The position numbers were made by a program, and so were the translations under genes. From assembly GCF_003054285.1 (NCBI RefSeq), contig NZ_QBKS01000001.1:1860001-1924000 (forward strand): a stretch of 64,000 bases of DNA, written 5' to 3'. Below the pieces are notes generated by a model. It was not told the DNA's origin. It ran no database searches and was given only the letters and a program-made list of their open reading frames with translations. This document shows positions 15,118-23,030 of the stretch, piece by piece (position 1 is the first letter of the stretch; each line of letters opens with the position of its first letter). This stretch comes from Litoreibacter ponti. Lineage in GTDB: Bacteria; Pseudomonadota; Alphaproteobacteria; Rhodobacterales; Rhodobacteraceae.

Positions 15118-16149
15118 ATGCCCCAGACCGCCAGCGCCAACCGCCGCATCGTCTTGAACGCCCGCCCCAAGGGCGCGCCGGACGACGAGACCCTGCGCCT
15201 TGAAGAGGGCGAAATCCCCTCCCCCGGCGCGGGCGAGATGCTGCTGCGCACAGAATATCTGTCGCTCGACCCTTATATGCGCGGGCGCATGAATGACGCC
15301 AAATCCTACGCCGAGCCGGTGAAGATCGGCGAGGTGATGACCGGCCAGGTTGTCGCCGAGGTGATGGAGAGCAACCTGAGCGGTTTTGCCAAGGGCGACC
15401 GGGTGCTCAACACATCCGGCTGGCAGGATTACGCGATCTCAAATGGTGATCAGGTGCTTAATCTTGGCCCAGATCCGGAACATCCCTCCTGGTCGCTCGG
15501 CATCCTCGGCATGCCCGGCTACACCGCCTATGCGGGGCTTCTGAAAATCGGTGAACCCAAGCAAGGCGAGACCGTCGTTGTCGCCGCCGCCACCGGCCCG
15601 GTAGGCGCAACCGTGGGTCAAATCGCCAGGATCAAGGGGGCGCGCGCCGTGGGGGTCGCCGGCGGACCCGAGAAATGCAAGCACGCGGTCGAGCACTTGG
15701 GCTTTGACGCCTGCATCGACCACAATGCGGATGATTTCGCCGAGCAGCTCAAATCCGCCTGCCCCGATGGCATCGATGTCTATTTTGAGAATGTCGGTGG
15801 CAAGGTGCTCTACGGCGTCCTGCCGCTTCTCAACCCCTTTGCCCGTGTCCCGGTCTGCGGCGTGGTCAGCTGGTACAACCTGCCCGGCCTGCCTGATGGC
15901 CCCGACATGGCGCCCGCGATCATGGGCACGGTCCTGCGCATGAAGGTGAAGATGCAGGGCTTCATCATCTTCGACAGCTTCGGCCCGGACACTTACAGGG
16001 AGTTTGCCCGTGACATGACCGACTGGCTGAAATCCGGCGAGATCAAATATACCGAGCAGATCGTCGAAGGTCTCGAGAACGCGCCAAACGCCCTCTACGA
16101 TCTTCTCGTCGGCAAAAGCTTTGGCAAGATGGTCGTCAAGGTCGCCTGA
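15118..16149 (+). CDS. NADP-dependent MDR-family oxidoreductase (CurA/YncB-like)
   Basis: Zinc-free medium-chain dehydrogenase/reductase of the leukotriene B4 dehydrogenase / curcumin reductase type, which reduces enone double bonds with NADPH. 343 residues from the ATG at 15118-15120, which has AGGAGAG just upstream; the longer frame from 15082 lacks a site. Seen: N-terminal RRIVLNARPKG and LSLDPYMRGRM typical of this group, Rossmann segment AAATGPVGATVGQIA near residue 160, and a C-terminal YTEQIVEGLENAP...LVGKSFGKMVVKV. It is a plus-strand gene inserted between nusG and secE. Physiological substrate not predictable. Confidence 0.85.
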   Translation: MPQTASANRRIVLNARPKGAPDDETLRLEEGEIPSPGAGEMLLRTEYLSLDPYMRGRMNDAKSYAEPVKIGEVMTGQVVAEVMESNLSGFAKGDRVLNTSGWQDYAISNGDQVLNLGPDPEHPSWSLGILGMPGYTAYAGLLKIGEPKQGETVVVAAATGPVGATVGQIARIKGARAVGVAGGPEKCKHAVEHLGFDACIDHNADDFAEQLKSACPDGIDVYFENVGGKVLYGVLPLLNPFARVPVCGVVSWYNLPGLPDGPDMAPAIMGTVLRMKVKMQGFIIFDSFGPDTYREFARDMTDWLKSGEIKYTEQIVEGLENAPNALYDLLVGKSFGKMVVKVA

Positions 16150-16267
16150 GCCTCCATTTCTTTGTTCCGAAAGCACGGCGGGGTCGCCGTTTACGCGCCA
16201 TTGGTCCGAGCGACAATGGCGACGGCAGAGCCCCAACTAAATATCGCGCGCGCCGCAGGCGCACAAT

Positions 16268-17320
16268 TTAGCTGCGGTCGGGACGCCTCTTGGCCGACAT
16301 CGCGTCCTTGACCATCTTTCCGAAGGCGCGGTCGCGGCGGTGCCGCTCGGCGACCGTGGCGGTGTTATGCGCCTCCTCGGCGGCGAGCTTCCGCCACCGA
16401 TCCACCCGGGCCTGATCGAGCGCGCCGGCCTCGACAGCCGCACGCACCGCGCAGCCTGGCTCGCTTTCATGGGCGCAGTCGCGAAACTTGCATGCGAGGG
16501 CCAGCTCTTCGATGTCACCGAACAGCTCCTCGATCCCCGCCTGGACGTCGGTGAGCTGCAGCTCACGCATCCCCGGCGTGTCGATCAGCCACCCGCCCGA
16601 AGGCAGGCGGTGCATCTCGCGGTGGGTTGTCGTGTGCCGCCCGCGCGCATCCGCCTCGCGGATGCCTTGAGTCTCGATCGCCTGATCGGTCAGCGTGTTG
16701 ACCAGTGTCGACTTGCCGACACCCGATGACCCAACGAAGGCCACGGTCTGCCCCAGCCCACACCACGGAAGCAGGCGCGACGCTTGCGCGGGGTCCTTGG
16801 CATTGAGCGCCTCGACCTGCACATCTCGTGAAATCGCGCGGGCCTGATCGATAAAACTGTCGGCGTCTTCGGCCTGATCGACCTTTGTGAGCACGATGAC
16901 GGGCGTCACCTCCGCATCCGCGGCCATCGCCAGGTAGCGCTCAAGCCGGGCCACGTTGAAATCGCGGTTGCAAGAGGTCACCACAAAGAGCGTATCAAGA
17001 TTGGCCGCGATCAGCTGCGTGCGTCGGCCCTCCAGGGGCGGCTTGCGCTTGAACAGGCTGGCGCGTTCAAGAAGTCGGACCGGCTGCACGCTGTCGGTCA
17101 AAAGCAGCCAATCGCCGACCGTGGCGCGCCCCAGTTCCGGGTCATCTTCCGACGCGTAGGGCAAGACCTCGCGCGGGCCGTCTTCGGTCAAGACCTCCAG
17201 CTGCGCGCGGTGCACGGCGGTGACGCGCGCCGGGGTCAATACCCCAAGCTCGTCCACGTCCAGTTGCTGCATGAAGAAGTTGCGCCAGCCCAACTCAGCC
17301 AAAGTGGCGGGGGCTGACAC
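16268..17320 (-). CDS. rsgA: Ribosome small subunit-dependent GTPase RsgA
   Basis: Late 30S assembly GTPase. 350 residues, start GTG. The circularly permuted GTPase order is visible: TKVD (G4) at 145-148 precedes the P-loop GSSGVGKST at 197-205 and DTPG (G3) at 247-250. N-terminal OB fold and a C-terminal zinc site (Cys277, Cys282, His284, Cys290) complete the family layout. The start lies three bases after the secE stop on the same strand, so the two are probably co-transcribed; RsgA is normally not a neighbour of secE. The 118-base convergent gap to the MDR gene holds nothing recognisable. Confidence 0.95.
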   Translation of the reverse strand: MSAPATLAELGWRNFFMQQLDVDELGVLTPARVTAVHRAQLEVLTEDGPREVLPYASEDDPELGRATVGDWLLLTDSVQPVRLLERASLFKRKPPLEGRRTQLIAANLDTLFVVTSCNRDFNVARLERYLAMAADAEVTPVIVLTKVDQAEDADSFIDQARAISRDVQVEALNAKDPAQASRLLPWCGLGQTVAFVGSSGVGKSTLVNTLTDQAIETQGIREADARGRHTTTHREMHRLPSGGWLIDTPGMRELQLTDVQAGIEELFGDIEELALACKFRDCAHESEPGCAVRAAVEAGALDQARVDRWRKLAAEEAHNTATVAERHRRDRAFGKMVKDAMSAKRRPDRS

Positions 17321-17323
17321 GGC

Positions 17324-17518
17324 CTAGAACATCCCGAAGATGCCGTTGAGCCCGGTGCGGATCGACAGGTCCACCAGCGAGAAGAAGATGGCCGTCAGGG
17401 TCGCCATGATGAACACCATCACGGTCGTCAGCACCACCTCGCGGCGGGTCGGCCAGGTGATCTTGGCCACTTCGCCGCGGACCTGCTGGATGAACTGTGC
17501 TGGATTCGTGCGTGCCAT
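17324..17518 (-). CDS. secE: Preprotein translocase subunit SecE
   Basis: Clamp subunit of the SecYEG channel in the inner membrane. 64 residues, the short single-span form usual outside enterobacteria. Seen: cytoplasmic amphipathic segment with FIQQVRGEVAKITWPTRREV, then one membrane span (about residues 31-53). The ATG at 17516-17518 is preferred because AAAAGG lies upstream; an in-frame TTG six codons earlier would overlap that site. Normally directly followed by nusG; here rsgA and the MDR gene intervene. tRNA-Trp, its usual upstream neighbour, lies 1.5 kb away. Confidence 0.95.
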   Translation of the reverse strand: MARTNPAQFIQQVRGEVAKITWPTRREVVLTTVMVFIMATLTAIFFSLVDLSIRTGLNGIFGMF

Positions 17519-17672
17519 GTCGGTGTGCCTTTTCAACTCTCGAGGCTCCAGTTACGACCCCCCGCCCCTGTTTGCAAGGGGCTCGGCCCTTGAAACATGC
17601 GCTCACCAAAGGGTGCATGGCGCGTGCGGGGGCTGCGCCGTAGGATCAAAGCACAGATGATCGGAGGTCTCC

Positions 17673-18203
17673 ATGCTCAAACCCCTCGCCCTTGCCGCCC
17701 TGCTATGCGCAGCACCCGTATTCGCCCAAGAGGCAGGTCCCGCGTCCGAGCCCCCGATGACGCTGGAGCGCCTCTCAGAGATCATCACCACGCTCGACCC
17801 TGACGCCCAAAGCGCGCAGACCAGCTTCCAGATGACCATCGCGGACATCCCGGTGATCATCATCACCGATCCACGCGCCGACCGGATGCGCGCCATGGTG
17901 CCGATCCGCAGCGCCGAGGCGATGACCGAGGAAGAGCTGCTGCGCGTCATGCAGGCCAATTTCGACACCGCGCTGGACGCGCGCTATGCTATTGCCCGCG
18001 GCCAGCTTTGGGCGACGTTCATTCACCCGCTCTCCCCGCTGGAGCGCGATCAGCTGATCTCGGGCCTTGGGCAAGCGGTCAATCTGGCGCAGACCTACGG
18101 CTCGCTCTACACCGGCGGCGCGATGCAATTTGGCGGCGGCGACAGCGGCGGGCTGCAGCGCGAGCTGATCGACCGGCTGTTGAAGAAGGGCCAAGAGATC
18201 TAG
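17673..18203 (+). CDS. Secreted protein, YbjN-like fold suspected
   Basis: 176 residues with a clear signal peptide (residues 1-18, cleavage after VFAQ/E). The mature part (LERLSEIITTLDPDAQ..., NFDTALDARYAIARGQLWATFIHPLSPL, then a helical C-terminus) resembles the YbjN/type III chaperone-like fold seen in many small alphaproteobacterial proteins, but this is a weak impression. GGAGGT lies before the ATG. A Gly-rich stretch near 157 (FGGGDSGG) precedes the last helix. Inserted between secE and the esterase gene; divergent from secE. Function unknown. Confidence 0.7.
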   Translation: MLKPLALAALLCAAPVFAQEAGPASEPPMTLERLSEIITTLDPDAQSAQTSFQMTIADIPVIIITDPRADRMRAMVPIRSAEAMTEEELLRVMQANFDTALDARYAIARGQLWATFIHPLSPLERDQLISGLGQAVNLAQTYGSLYTGGAMQFGGGDSGGLQRELIDRLLKKGQEI

Positions 18204-18210
18204 GCGCGCC

Positions 18211-18996
18211 TCACGCCTCTTCGCGCAGGCGCGCAAAGTGGTCGATCACCATCTGAATATAGGGCGTGCCATCCTTGTGGGTGCCATCAAGGATCACGTC
18301 GACCTGGCTCGCATGGCCGTTCACCTTCGTGTCGATCAGGGTCACCGGCGCGCCGATCTGCTGCGCCCGCGCCGCACCCAGCTGGGCGTTGCCAAGATCG
18401 ATGATCCGGTCGCGCGGCCCATGAAACATCAGGCAGGGCGGGCCGTTCTCTTCGAGCCGCCAGGGCTGCACCAAGGCCGCGCTGATCGCCACTACGGCAT
18501 CCGGGCGGGACACCCGCCGCACCCATTGCATCGGCGGATAGGCCAGCGCCAGCCCGGCAATCCCACCGGCCGACACGCCCAGCACCCCGATCTTGCGCGA
18601 GGCGATGCCAAGCCGCTCCCCCTCGACCCACAGATATTCGATCGCCTTCGACATGTCTTCGATCGCGGCGATGAAGGCGGGACCGTAAAGCTTGGGGCTT
18701 AGCGTCAGCCCAATCTTCTGGCTGCGGGCGATATAGGCCTCGATATAGCTCGCATCATCGTCGTCGAATGCGCTCATCTCCGTGCGCAACCGGTAGGAGA
18801 TCGACGCAACCGCCAAACCCTGCGCCGTCAGCGCATCGGCGAAATGCCCGACCTCGACATGGCCGCGATGGCCGCGGCGAAACCCGCCCCCATGGGCGTA
18901 AATCACGCAGGCATCGGCTTTCAGGCTGTCGGGCAGGTAAAGATCGAACGCCAGCTCATGGGCCGGGTCGTAAATGATATCAGGGACACATTTCAT
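18211..18996 (-). CDS. Alpha/beta-hydrolase, HSL-type esterase
   Basis: 261-residue carboxylesterase/lipase-like protein. The oxyanion-hole motif HGGGF is at 35-39, the nucleophile elbow GVSAGG puts the catalytic Ser at 142, and Asp196 (HGPRDRIID) and His228 (NGHASQ) complete a plausible triad. No signal peptide, so cytoplasmic. It converges on the secreted-protein gene with a 7-base gap and lies next to tRNA-Trp. The substrate is unknown; short-chain esters, formylkynurenine-type amides or similar are possible. Confidence 0.85.
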   Translation of the reverse strand: MKCVPDIIYDPAHELAFDLYLPDSLKADACVIYAHGGGFRRGHRGHVEVGHFADALTAQGLAVASISYRLRTEMSAFDDDDASYIEAYIARSQKIGLTLSPKLYGPAFIAAIEDMSKAIEYLWVEGERLGIASRKIGVLGVSAGGIAGLALAYPPMQWVRRVSRPDAVVAISAALVQPWRLEENGPPCLMFHGPRDRIIDLGNAQLGAARAQQIGAPVTLIDTKVNGHASQVDVILDGTHKDGTPYIQMVIDHFARLREEA

Positions 18997-19032
18997 CGCG
19001 ATGTCGGGGCCCTGATCTTCACGTCGTTGGGC

Positions 19033-19108
19033 TGGCAGGGGCTGAGGGACTCGAACCCACGACCCTCGGTTTTGGAGACCGATGCTCTACCAACTGAGCT
19101 AAGCCCCT
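19033..19108 (-). tRNA. trpT: tRNA-Trp (anticodon CCA)
   Basis: Complete cloverleaf on the minus strand: acceptor stem AGGGGCT/AGCCCCT, D-arm with AGCTCAGTTGGTAGAGC, anticodon CCA at 19073-19075 in a CGGTCTCCAAAACCG arm, T-arm GGTTCGAGTCC, discriminator G (19036) and a genomically encoded 3' CCA (19033-19035). tRNA-Trp between tuf and secE is a very old arrangement; here its order is kept but both neighbours have been pushed away by inserted genes. Confidence 0.98.
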
Positions 19109-19275
19109 GCACTTACGGGATGGGTGTTACGAAAGCGTTGCCCCTATTGCAAGGGATCATCTGCGCGTTCAGGGCGCGGGCGTGCGAAAAATGCAAAACC
19201 CGCCCGTGCGCGCCAGGGTCTTGGCGGGCACCGGCGGGTCTACACCAGCGCGCATAGGTTAGGGGATGTGCGCGC

Positions 19276-19434
19276 CTACTGGCGGGGCAGGCCCGACAGA
19301 ATGGAGATCAGCGCGTCCAGCTGATCGGGGGACAGGTTTCCAAGGTCGACCGAGGTAGAGGCGGCCTCAGACGCCAGGGCGGGTCCTGCAAGCAGGCTCA
19401 GCGCCACGCCCAGGGAAAGGAGAATGCGTTTCAT
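19276..19434 (-). CDS. Small secreted peptide, 52 residues
   Basis: Short frame read directly from the minus strand: ATG at 19432-19434 with GAAGGA eight bases upstream, stop TAG at 19276-19278. Residues 1-21 are a textbook signal peptide (KRILLSLGVALSLLAG, cleavage near ALA/S), leaving a mature peptide of about 31 residues ending in the amphipathic LSPDQLDALISILSGLPRQ. It stands alone between tRNA-Trp and a membrane-protein gene. No family recognised; good ribosome site and signal peptide argue that it is real. Confidence 0.7.
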   Translation of the reverse strand: MKRILLSLGVALSLLAGPALASEAASTSVDLGNLSPDQLDALISILSGLPRQ

Positions 19435-19697
19435 CTGTGTGTTCCTTCGATGTGAACACTCGACACCCTTCGAGTTAGGGTCGGACCCTCAATGGCCCGG
19501 CATGTCCCTATGTGGCATGCGGTCCCGATTTTTGTAGACACGATCCGGTCGCGACGGCTCACGCGGGCGTGAGCAGGCTGCGCCTCTCCGACATGACTTC
19601 TCCAAGCTCTTGTTAATTAGAATTTATTTTTCATTTTCGCGCGATTTTGCACATCAACGGCAATATGCACACGCTGTGTGCATTGCTGTGGGGCACC

Positions 19698-20201
19698 TCA
19701 AGATTCGAGCTTTTTCGCCATCTGCAATTTCTGCGCCTCAATCAGGGCGGCAAACTTGGCCCTTGGATCAGTGCGCGGAACGGCACCGTCACGCGGCAAT
19801 CCTTGCCGCGCGAGCTGCAAGGCGGTCAGGCGCGGCTCGATCCGGGCAATCTCTTCGACCTGAAATGGCGCGTCGGACGGCTGAGGTTTCGCCTGCGCTA
19901 CGACCTTTGGCATGGCCGACACATGGGTCGGCAAAGATGGCTTCGGTGCGAAAACCTGTGACGCGGGCCCCGGCTCCGACGAGGTGATCCAATTGCGCAC
20001 GGTCTCCACCTTGCGCCACAGGCCGCCCTTGCTGAACAGGCCATATCCCACCAGCCCAAGGAAAATCAGCGGGATAAACCAGAAGACGTTGAGCATAAAT
20101 CCCAACTCGCTCGCCACCACGACCACCACGACGAGGGGCCACAGCCACGAAAAGCTTAGCTTCTCGGATTTGAACACATGGCCGAATAGTAGGTTCAACA
20201 T
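19698..20201 (-). CDS. Membrane protein of unknown function
   Basis: 167 residues from the ATG at 20199-20201, chosen because AAGAGGAG precedes it by seven bases; the frame continues upstream to 20441 but without a site. Seen: two closely spaced membrane spans (about 19-34 and 38-56: a run of valines, then FWFIPLIFLGLVGYGLF), followed by a hydrophilic Pro/Ala-rich tail with a helical C-terminus (FAALIEAQKLQMAKKLE). No conserved domain recognised. Isolated between the small secreted peptide and a gene-poor stretch. Confidence 0.65.
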   Translation of the reverse strand: MLNLLFGHVFKSEKLSFSWLWPLVVVVVVASELGFMLNVFWFIPLIFLGLVGYGLFSKGGLWRKVETVRNWITSSEPGPASQVFAPKPSLPTHVSAMPKVVAQAKPQPSDAPFQVEEIARIEPRLTALQLARQGLPRDGAVPRTDPRAKFAALIEAQKLQMAKKLES

Positions 20202-20499
20202 GGAACGGCTCCTCTTGGGTGAGCCAAATGTTTCCGAGCATTTCAGCAGAAATGAGGCGTCGGTGGGGAAATGGTGAGGGGGCGGGCAGCGTCCAACCGC
20301 GGAGTTAATGAAGTGCGGCTCGAGAACTTTCCGGTAGACCGTTTCAGCGCTGATCGAGCGGAGCTCCCGACTGTCGATGCCAGGCTTGCTCACTCGATTG
20401 GTTCTGGGCTGCGCCACTAACGGATTAGGGATCCGCCACAAATGCAGAAAAAAGTCCGGTAGGTCCTAGCAGGTTGACAACTGCCGAAATCTGACTGGC

Positions 20500-20601
20500 T
20501 TAGCCAAGAACAATTATTGCCGCCGAGCCGGTCAGTACAACGATGACCAGTACAGTTACCTTGATAACCATCCAAACTCGCCGCAGACCACCGCGTTCCA
20601 T
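20500..20601 (-). CDS. Possible 33-residue membrane peptide
   Basis: ATG at 20599-20601, TAA at 20500-20502. Translation has a basic N-terminus (ERGGLRRVW) followed by a single hydrophobic helix (MVIKVTVLVIVVLTGSAAII). GAAGAGG lies 11 bases before the ATG. Below the usual gene-calling length and in a decayed region, so it may be chance. Confidence 0.3.
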   Translation of the reverse strand: MERGGLRRVWMVIKVTVLVIVVLTGSAAIIVLG

Positions 20602-20707
20602 TCAATCGAATGCCTCTTCAATAGCTTCTTCACTCAACGCGACAGACACTTTCTTCCTCCTGAGACCTACGTTGACTACACGCCTTTGGTATCGGCGCTC
20701 TCGTTCA

Positions 20708-20736
20708 CGGTGATCTATCAGACCTCCTGCCGCGCA
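20708..20736. repeat. Imperfect direct repeat, copy B
   Basis: 29 bases beginning CGGTGATCTATCAGAC match 24 of 29 positions with 26408-26436, in the same orientation. The copies bracket the ugp operon plus the HEPN-like gene. Confidence 0.4.
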
Positions 20737-21117
20737 GGTGCCGCCGGTGCTGACAATGAATCGCGACGGCGCTAATGGCGCGGATCATGAGCCTCGGTCT
20801 AGGTCTCATGCGCCACTTCTTCGATGAGATACTCGTGATGCATCTGGACCGTGTGGCCGAAGCGATGCCTGAGATCAGCACCCCCGTTCAGACGCCGGGC
20901 ATCGGGCATCCGGGCGCCTGCGATCGCCCACGATACGGGTCCATACAGTTTAGACGACGTCTTCTGACCTCTGAGCTTTCTTACGAAACCAACGTATTCA
21001 ACATTCGACCGACGGAGATTCGGGGTTTTCAGAATAGGTTCCTGCGATCTGCCTGTGCATCAGTGGCAGTACACTGGCGCTTCGAAGGCCAATCAATCGG
21101 ACAGGCTCAGACGCACA

Positions 21118-22170
21118 CTACGTCAGTCGCAACCCAGAGGCTGGATCGAAGATGTGGATTTGCCCCACTTGTGCGGCAAAGCGCAACGGGTCCTTCGTAT
21201 CCGGCATCGCGTGAACGCCGGGTAGGCTGATCGTGAAGGCGTCGGGATGCCCGGGCAAGCGGCCATGAAGCAGCGTGTTGGCGCCAAGAGGCTCGGTCAT
21301 TTGGATAGTAATCGCGAGCGGACCGTTCTCGTCCGGCACCATGTGTTCGGGACGAATGCCCAGCTTGACCGGACCATCGGGCGCTGTGACCTCCGCGATG
21401 GCAAGCTCCCCGACGGAGACAACACCTCCCTTTATATGCGCATCGACTATGTTCATGGCGGGGCTGCCGATGAATTGCGCGGCGAACAGCGTGCGCGGGG
21501 TCTCGTAGACCTCCAAGGGCGTTCCGATCTGTTCCGCAACACCGCCGTTCATCACGATCATCCGGTCGGCCATCGTCATCGCCTCGACCTGGTCATGCGT
21601 GACATAAAGCGAGGTAATGCCCAGCTTGGCCTGTAACTCCCGAATTTCGAGCCGCATCTGCACGCGCAGTTTGGCGTCGAGATTGCTGAGCGGTTCATCG
21701 AAGAGAAACACGGCCGGCTCCCGCACGATGGCGCGGCCCATCGCGACGCGCTGGCGTTGGCCGCCCGAGAGTTGCCGGGGCTTGCGATCAAGCAGCGGCT
21801 CCAACTGCAGCAAGCGCGCGGCCTCTTCGACCTTGGCGTTGATCTGATCCTTCGGCAGCCCCGCGATCTTCAGCCCGTAGCCCATGTTCTGGCGCACCGA
21901 CATATGCGGGTAGAGCGCGTAATTCTGAAACACCATGGCGATGTCGCGGTCCATCGGCTCTTTGTCATTGGCGCGCGTCCCGCCGATCAGCACGTCGCCT
22001 GCGGTCACCGTCTCCAGCCCGGCGACCATGCGCAGCAGCGTGGATTTCCCGCAGCCGGATGGCCCGACGATGACGATGAATTCACCATCCCCGATCTCGA
22101 CATCAATGCCGTGAATGACATCGGTGGTGCCGAAGCTTTTCTTGACGCCCTGAAGTGTGACTGTCGCCAT
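21118..22170 (-). CDS. ugpC: sn-Glycerol-3-phosphate ABC transporter ATP-binding protein
   Basis: ATPase of the MalK/UgpC type powering UgpBAE. 350 residues from the ATG at 22168-22170; the frame extends upstream into ugpE coding sequence and is not used. Seen: Walker A GPSGCGKST at 36-44, Q-loop NYALYPHM, signature LSGGQRQR, Walker B FLFDEPLSNLDAK, switch His in YVTHDQ, and a C-terminal regulatory OB domain with GIRPEHM. Starts two bases after the ugpE stop; last gene of ugpBAEC. No ugpQ phosphodiesterase follows. Confidence 0.95.
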   Translation of the reverse strand: MATVTLQGVKKSFGTTDVIHGIDVEIGDGEFIVIVGPSGCGKSTLLRMVAGLETVTAGDVLIGGTRANDKEPMDRDIAMVFQNYALYPHMSVRQNMGYGLKIAGLPKDQINAKVEEAARLLQLEPLLDRKPRQLSGGQRQRVAMGRAIVREPAVFLFDEPLSNLDAKLRVQMRLEIRELQAKLGITSLYVTHDQVEAMTMADRMIVMNGGVAEQIGTPLEVYETPRTLFAAQFIGSPAMNIVDAHIKGGVVSVGELAIAEVTAPDGPVKLGIRPEHMVPDENGPLAITIQMTEPLGANTLLHGRLPGHPDAFTISLPGVHAMPDTKDPLRFAAQVGQIHIFDPASGLRLT

Positions 22171-22172
22171 AT

Positions 22173-23030
22173 CTATTTCTCGCTGTCTACAAGGCCGCGG
22201 ATGAAAAGCCGCTGCATCCCCACAACCACAATCACCGGGGGGATCATCGCAAGGATGGAGGTGGCCATGATGGTCGGCCAATGGGCAAAGTCGTCGCCCG
22301 ACGGAAACATCTGCTTGATCCCCATGACGATGGTGTTCATTTCCGGATCGGTGGTGATCAGCAGCGGCCAGAGATACTGGTTCCAGCCGTAGATGAACAA
22401 GATCACGAAAAGCGCCGCCACGTTGGTCCGGCTCATCGGCACGACAATATCCCAGAAGAACCGCATCGGGCGGGCACCGTCGACCCGGGCGGCCTCGGCC
22501 AGCTCATCGGGGATGGTCAGAAAGAACTGGCGGAACAGGAACGTCGCCGTGGCCGAGGCAATCAGCGGGAAGATCAGGCCCGAATAACTGTTGAGCATGC
22601 CAAAGCCCGCCACCACCTCGAAGGTCGGCACGATGCGCACTTCTACCGGCAGCATCAGCGTCAGGAAGATCATCCAGAAGAAGACATTGCGTCCGGGGAA
22701 CCGGAAATAGACGATGGCGAAGGCGGACAGCAAGGAGATGACGATCTTGCCGACCGCAATGCCGATCGCCATCACCAGCGAATTGAACAGCATCGTCGCG
22801 ACCGGCACATTGACGCCCGAGAACAGCGCATTGCGGTAGTTGATCCAGAACTGGTCGCCTGGCACCACCGGCATCGGGGGTTGAATGATCTCTTGCTGTG
22901 TGACCGTCGAGGCAACAAAGGCCAGCCAGATCGGAAAGAAGATGACCAGCACGCCCAGGATCATGAAAACATGGGTCAGCCAAAGGCCGGCCCCGCGCTT
23001 TTCGACCATGCCGTGGACTTCGCGGGCCAT
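22173..23030 (-). CDS. ugpE: sn-Glycerol-3-phosphate ABC transporter permease UgpE
   Basis: Inner-membrane permease, 285 residues with six predicted spans. Seen: N-terminal span LTHVFMILGVLVIFFPIW, the conserved periplasmic segment (PPMPVVPGDQFWINY), and the coupling-helix EAA motif ELAEAARVDGARPMRFFWDIV that contacts UgpC. Its ATG shares one base with the ugpA stop (TGATG), so the permease subunits are translationally coupled, as expected for a heterodimer. Confidence 0.95.
   Translation of the reverse strand: MAREVHGMVEKRGAGLWLTHVFMILGVLVIFFPIWLAFVASTVTQQEIIQPPMPVVPGDQFWINYRNALFSGVNVPVATMLFNSLVMAIGIAVGKIVISLLSAFAIVYFRFPGRNVFFWMIFLTLMLPVEVRIVPTFEVVAGFGMLNSYSGLIFPLIASATATFLFRQFFLTIPDELAEAARVDGARPMRFFWDIVVPMSRTNVAALFVILFIYGWNQYLWPLLITTDPEMNTIVMGIKQMFPSGDDFAHWPTIMATSILAMIPPVIVVVGMQRLFIRGLVDSEK

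Larger units (their letters stand above)
20202..21117. other. 0.9-kb stretch without a confident gene
   Basis: Lies between the membrane-protein gene and ugpC. Frames on both strands have poor codon structure and no recognisable domains; I see one possible 33-residue membrane peptide (20500-20601), a 29-base imperfect repeat of the tuf downstream region (20708-20736), and a minus-strand stretch near 20830-20910 whose conceptual translation is interrupted by stops. Composition is less GC-rich than around. It looks like a decayed insertion site rather than functional coding DNA. Confidence 0.5.

Noticed and set aside
19163..19215. Inverted repeat GCGCGGGCG...CGCCCGTGCGC near tRNA-Trp as a terminator
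   Set aside because: The T run lies inside the loop rather than after the stem on either strand.
20417..20605. 62-codon minus-strand frame overlapping the small membrane peptide
   Set aside because: Cys/Ser/Gly-rich composition with no ribosome site; the alternative frame with a hydrophobic helix is the better candidate.
20775..21230. 151-codon plus-strand frame in the gene-poor stretch before ugpC
   Set aside because: No ribosome site, no recognisable domain, Arg/Thr-rich late part, and its end runs into the ugpC coding region on the other strand.
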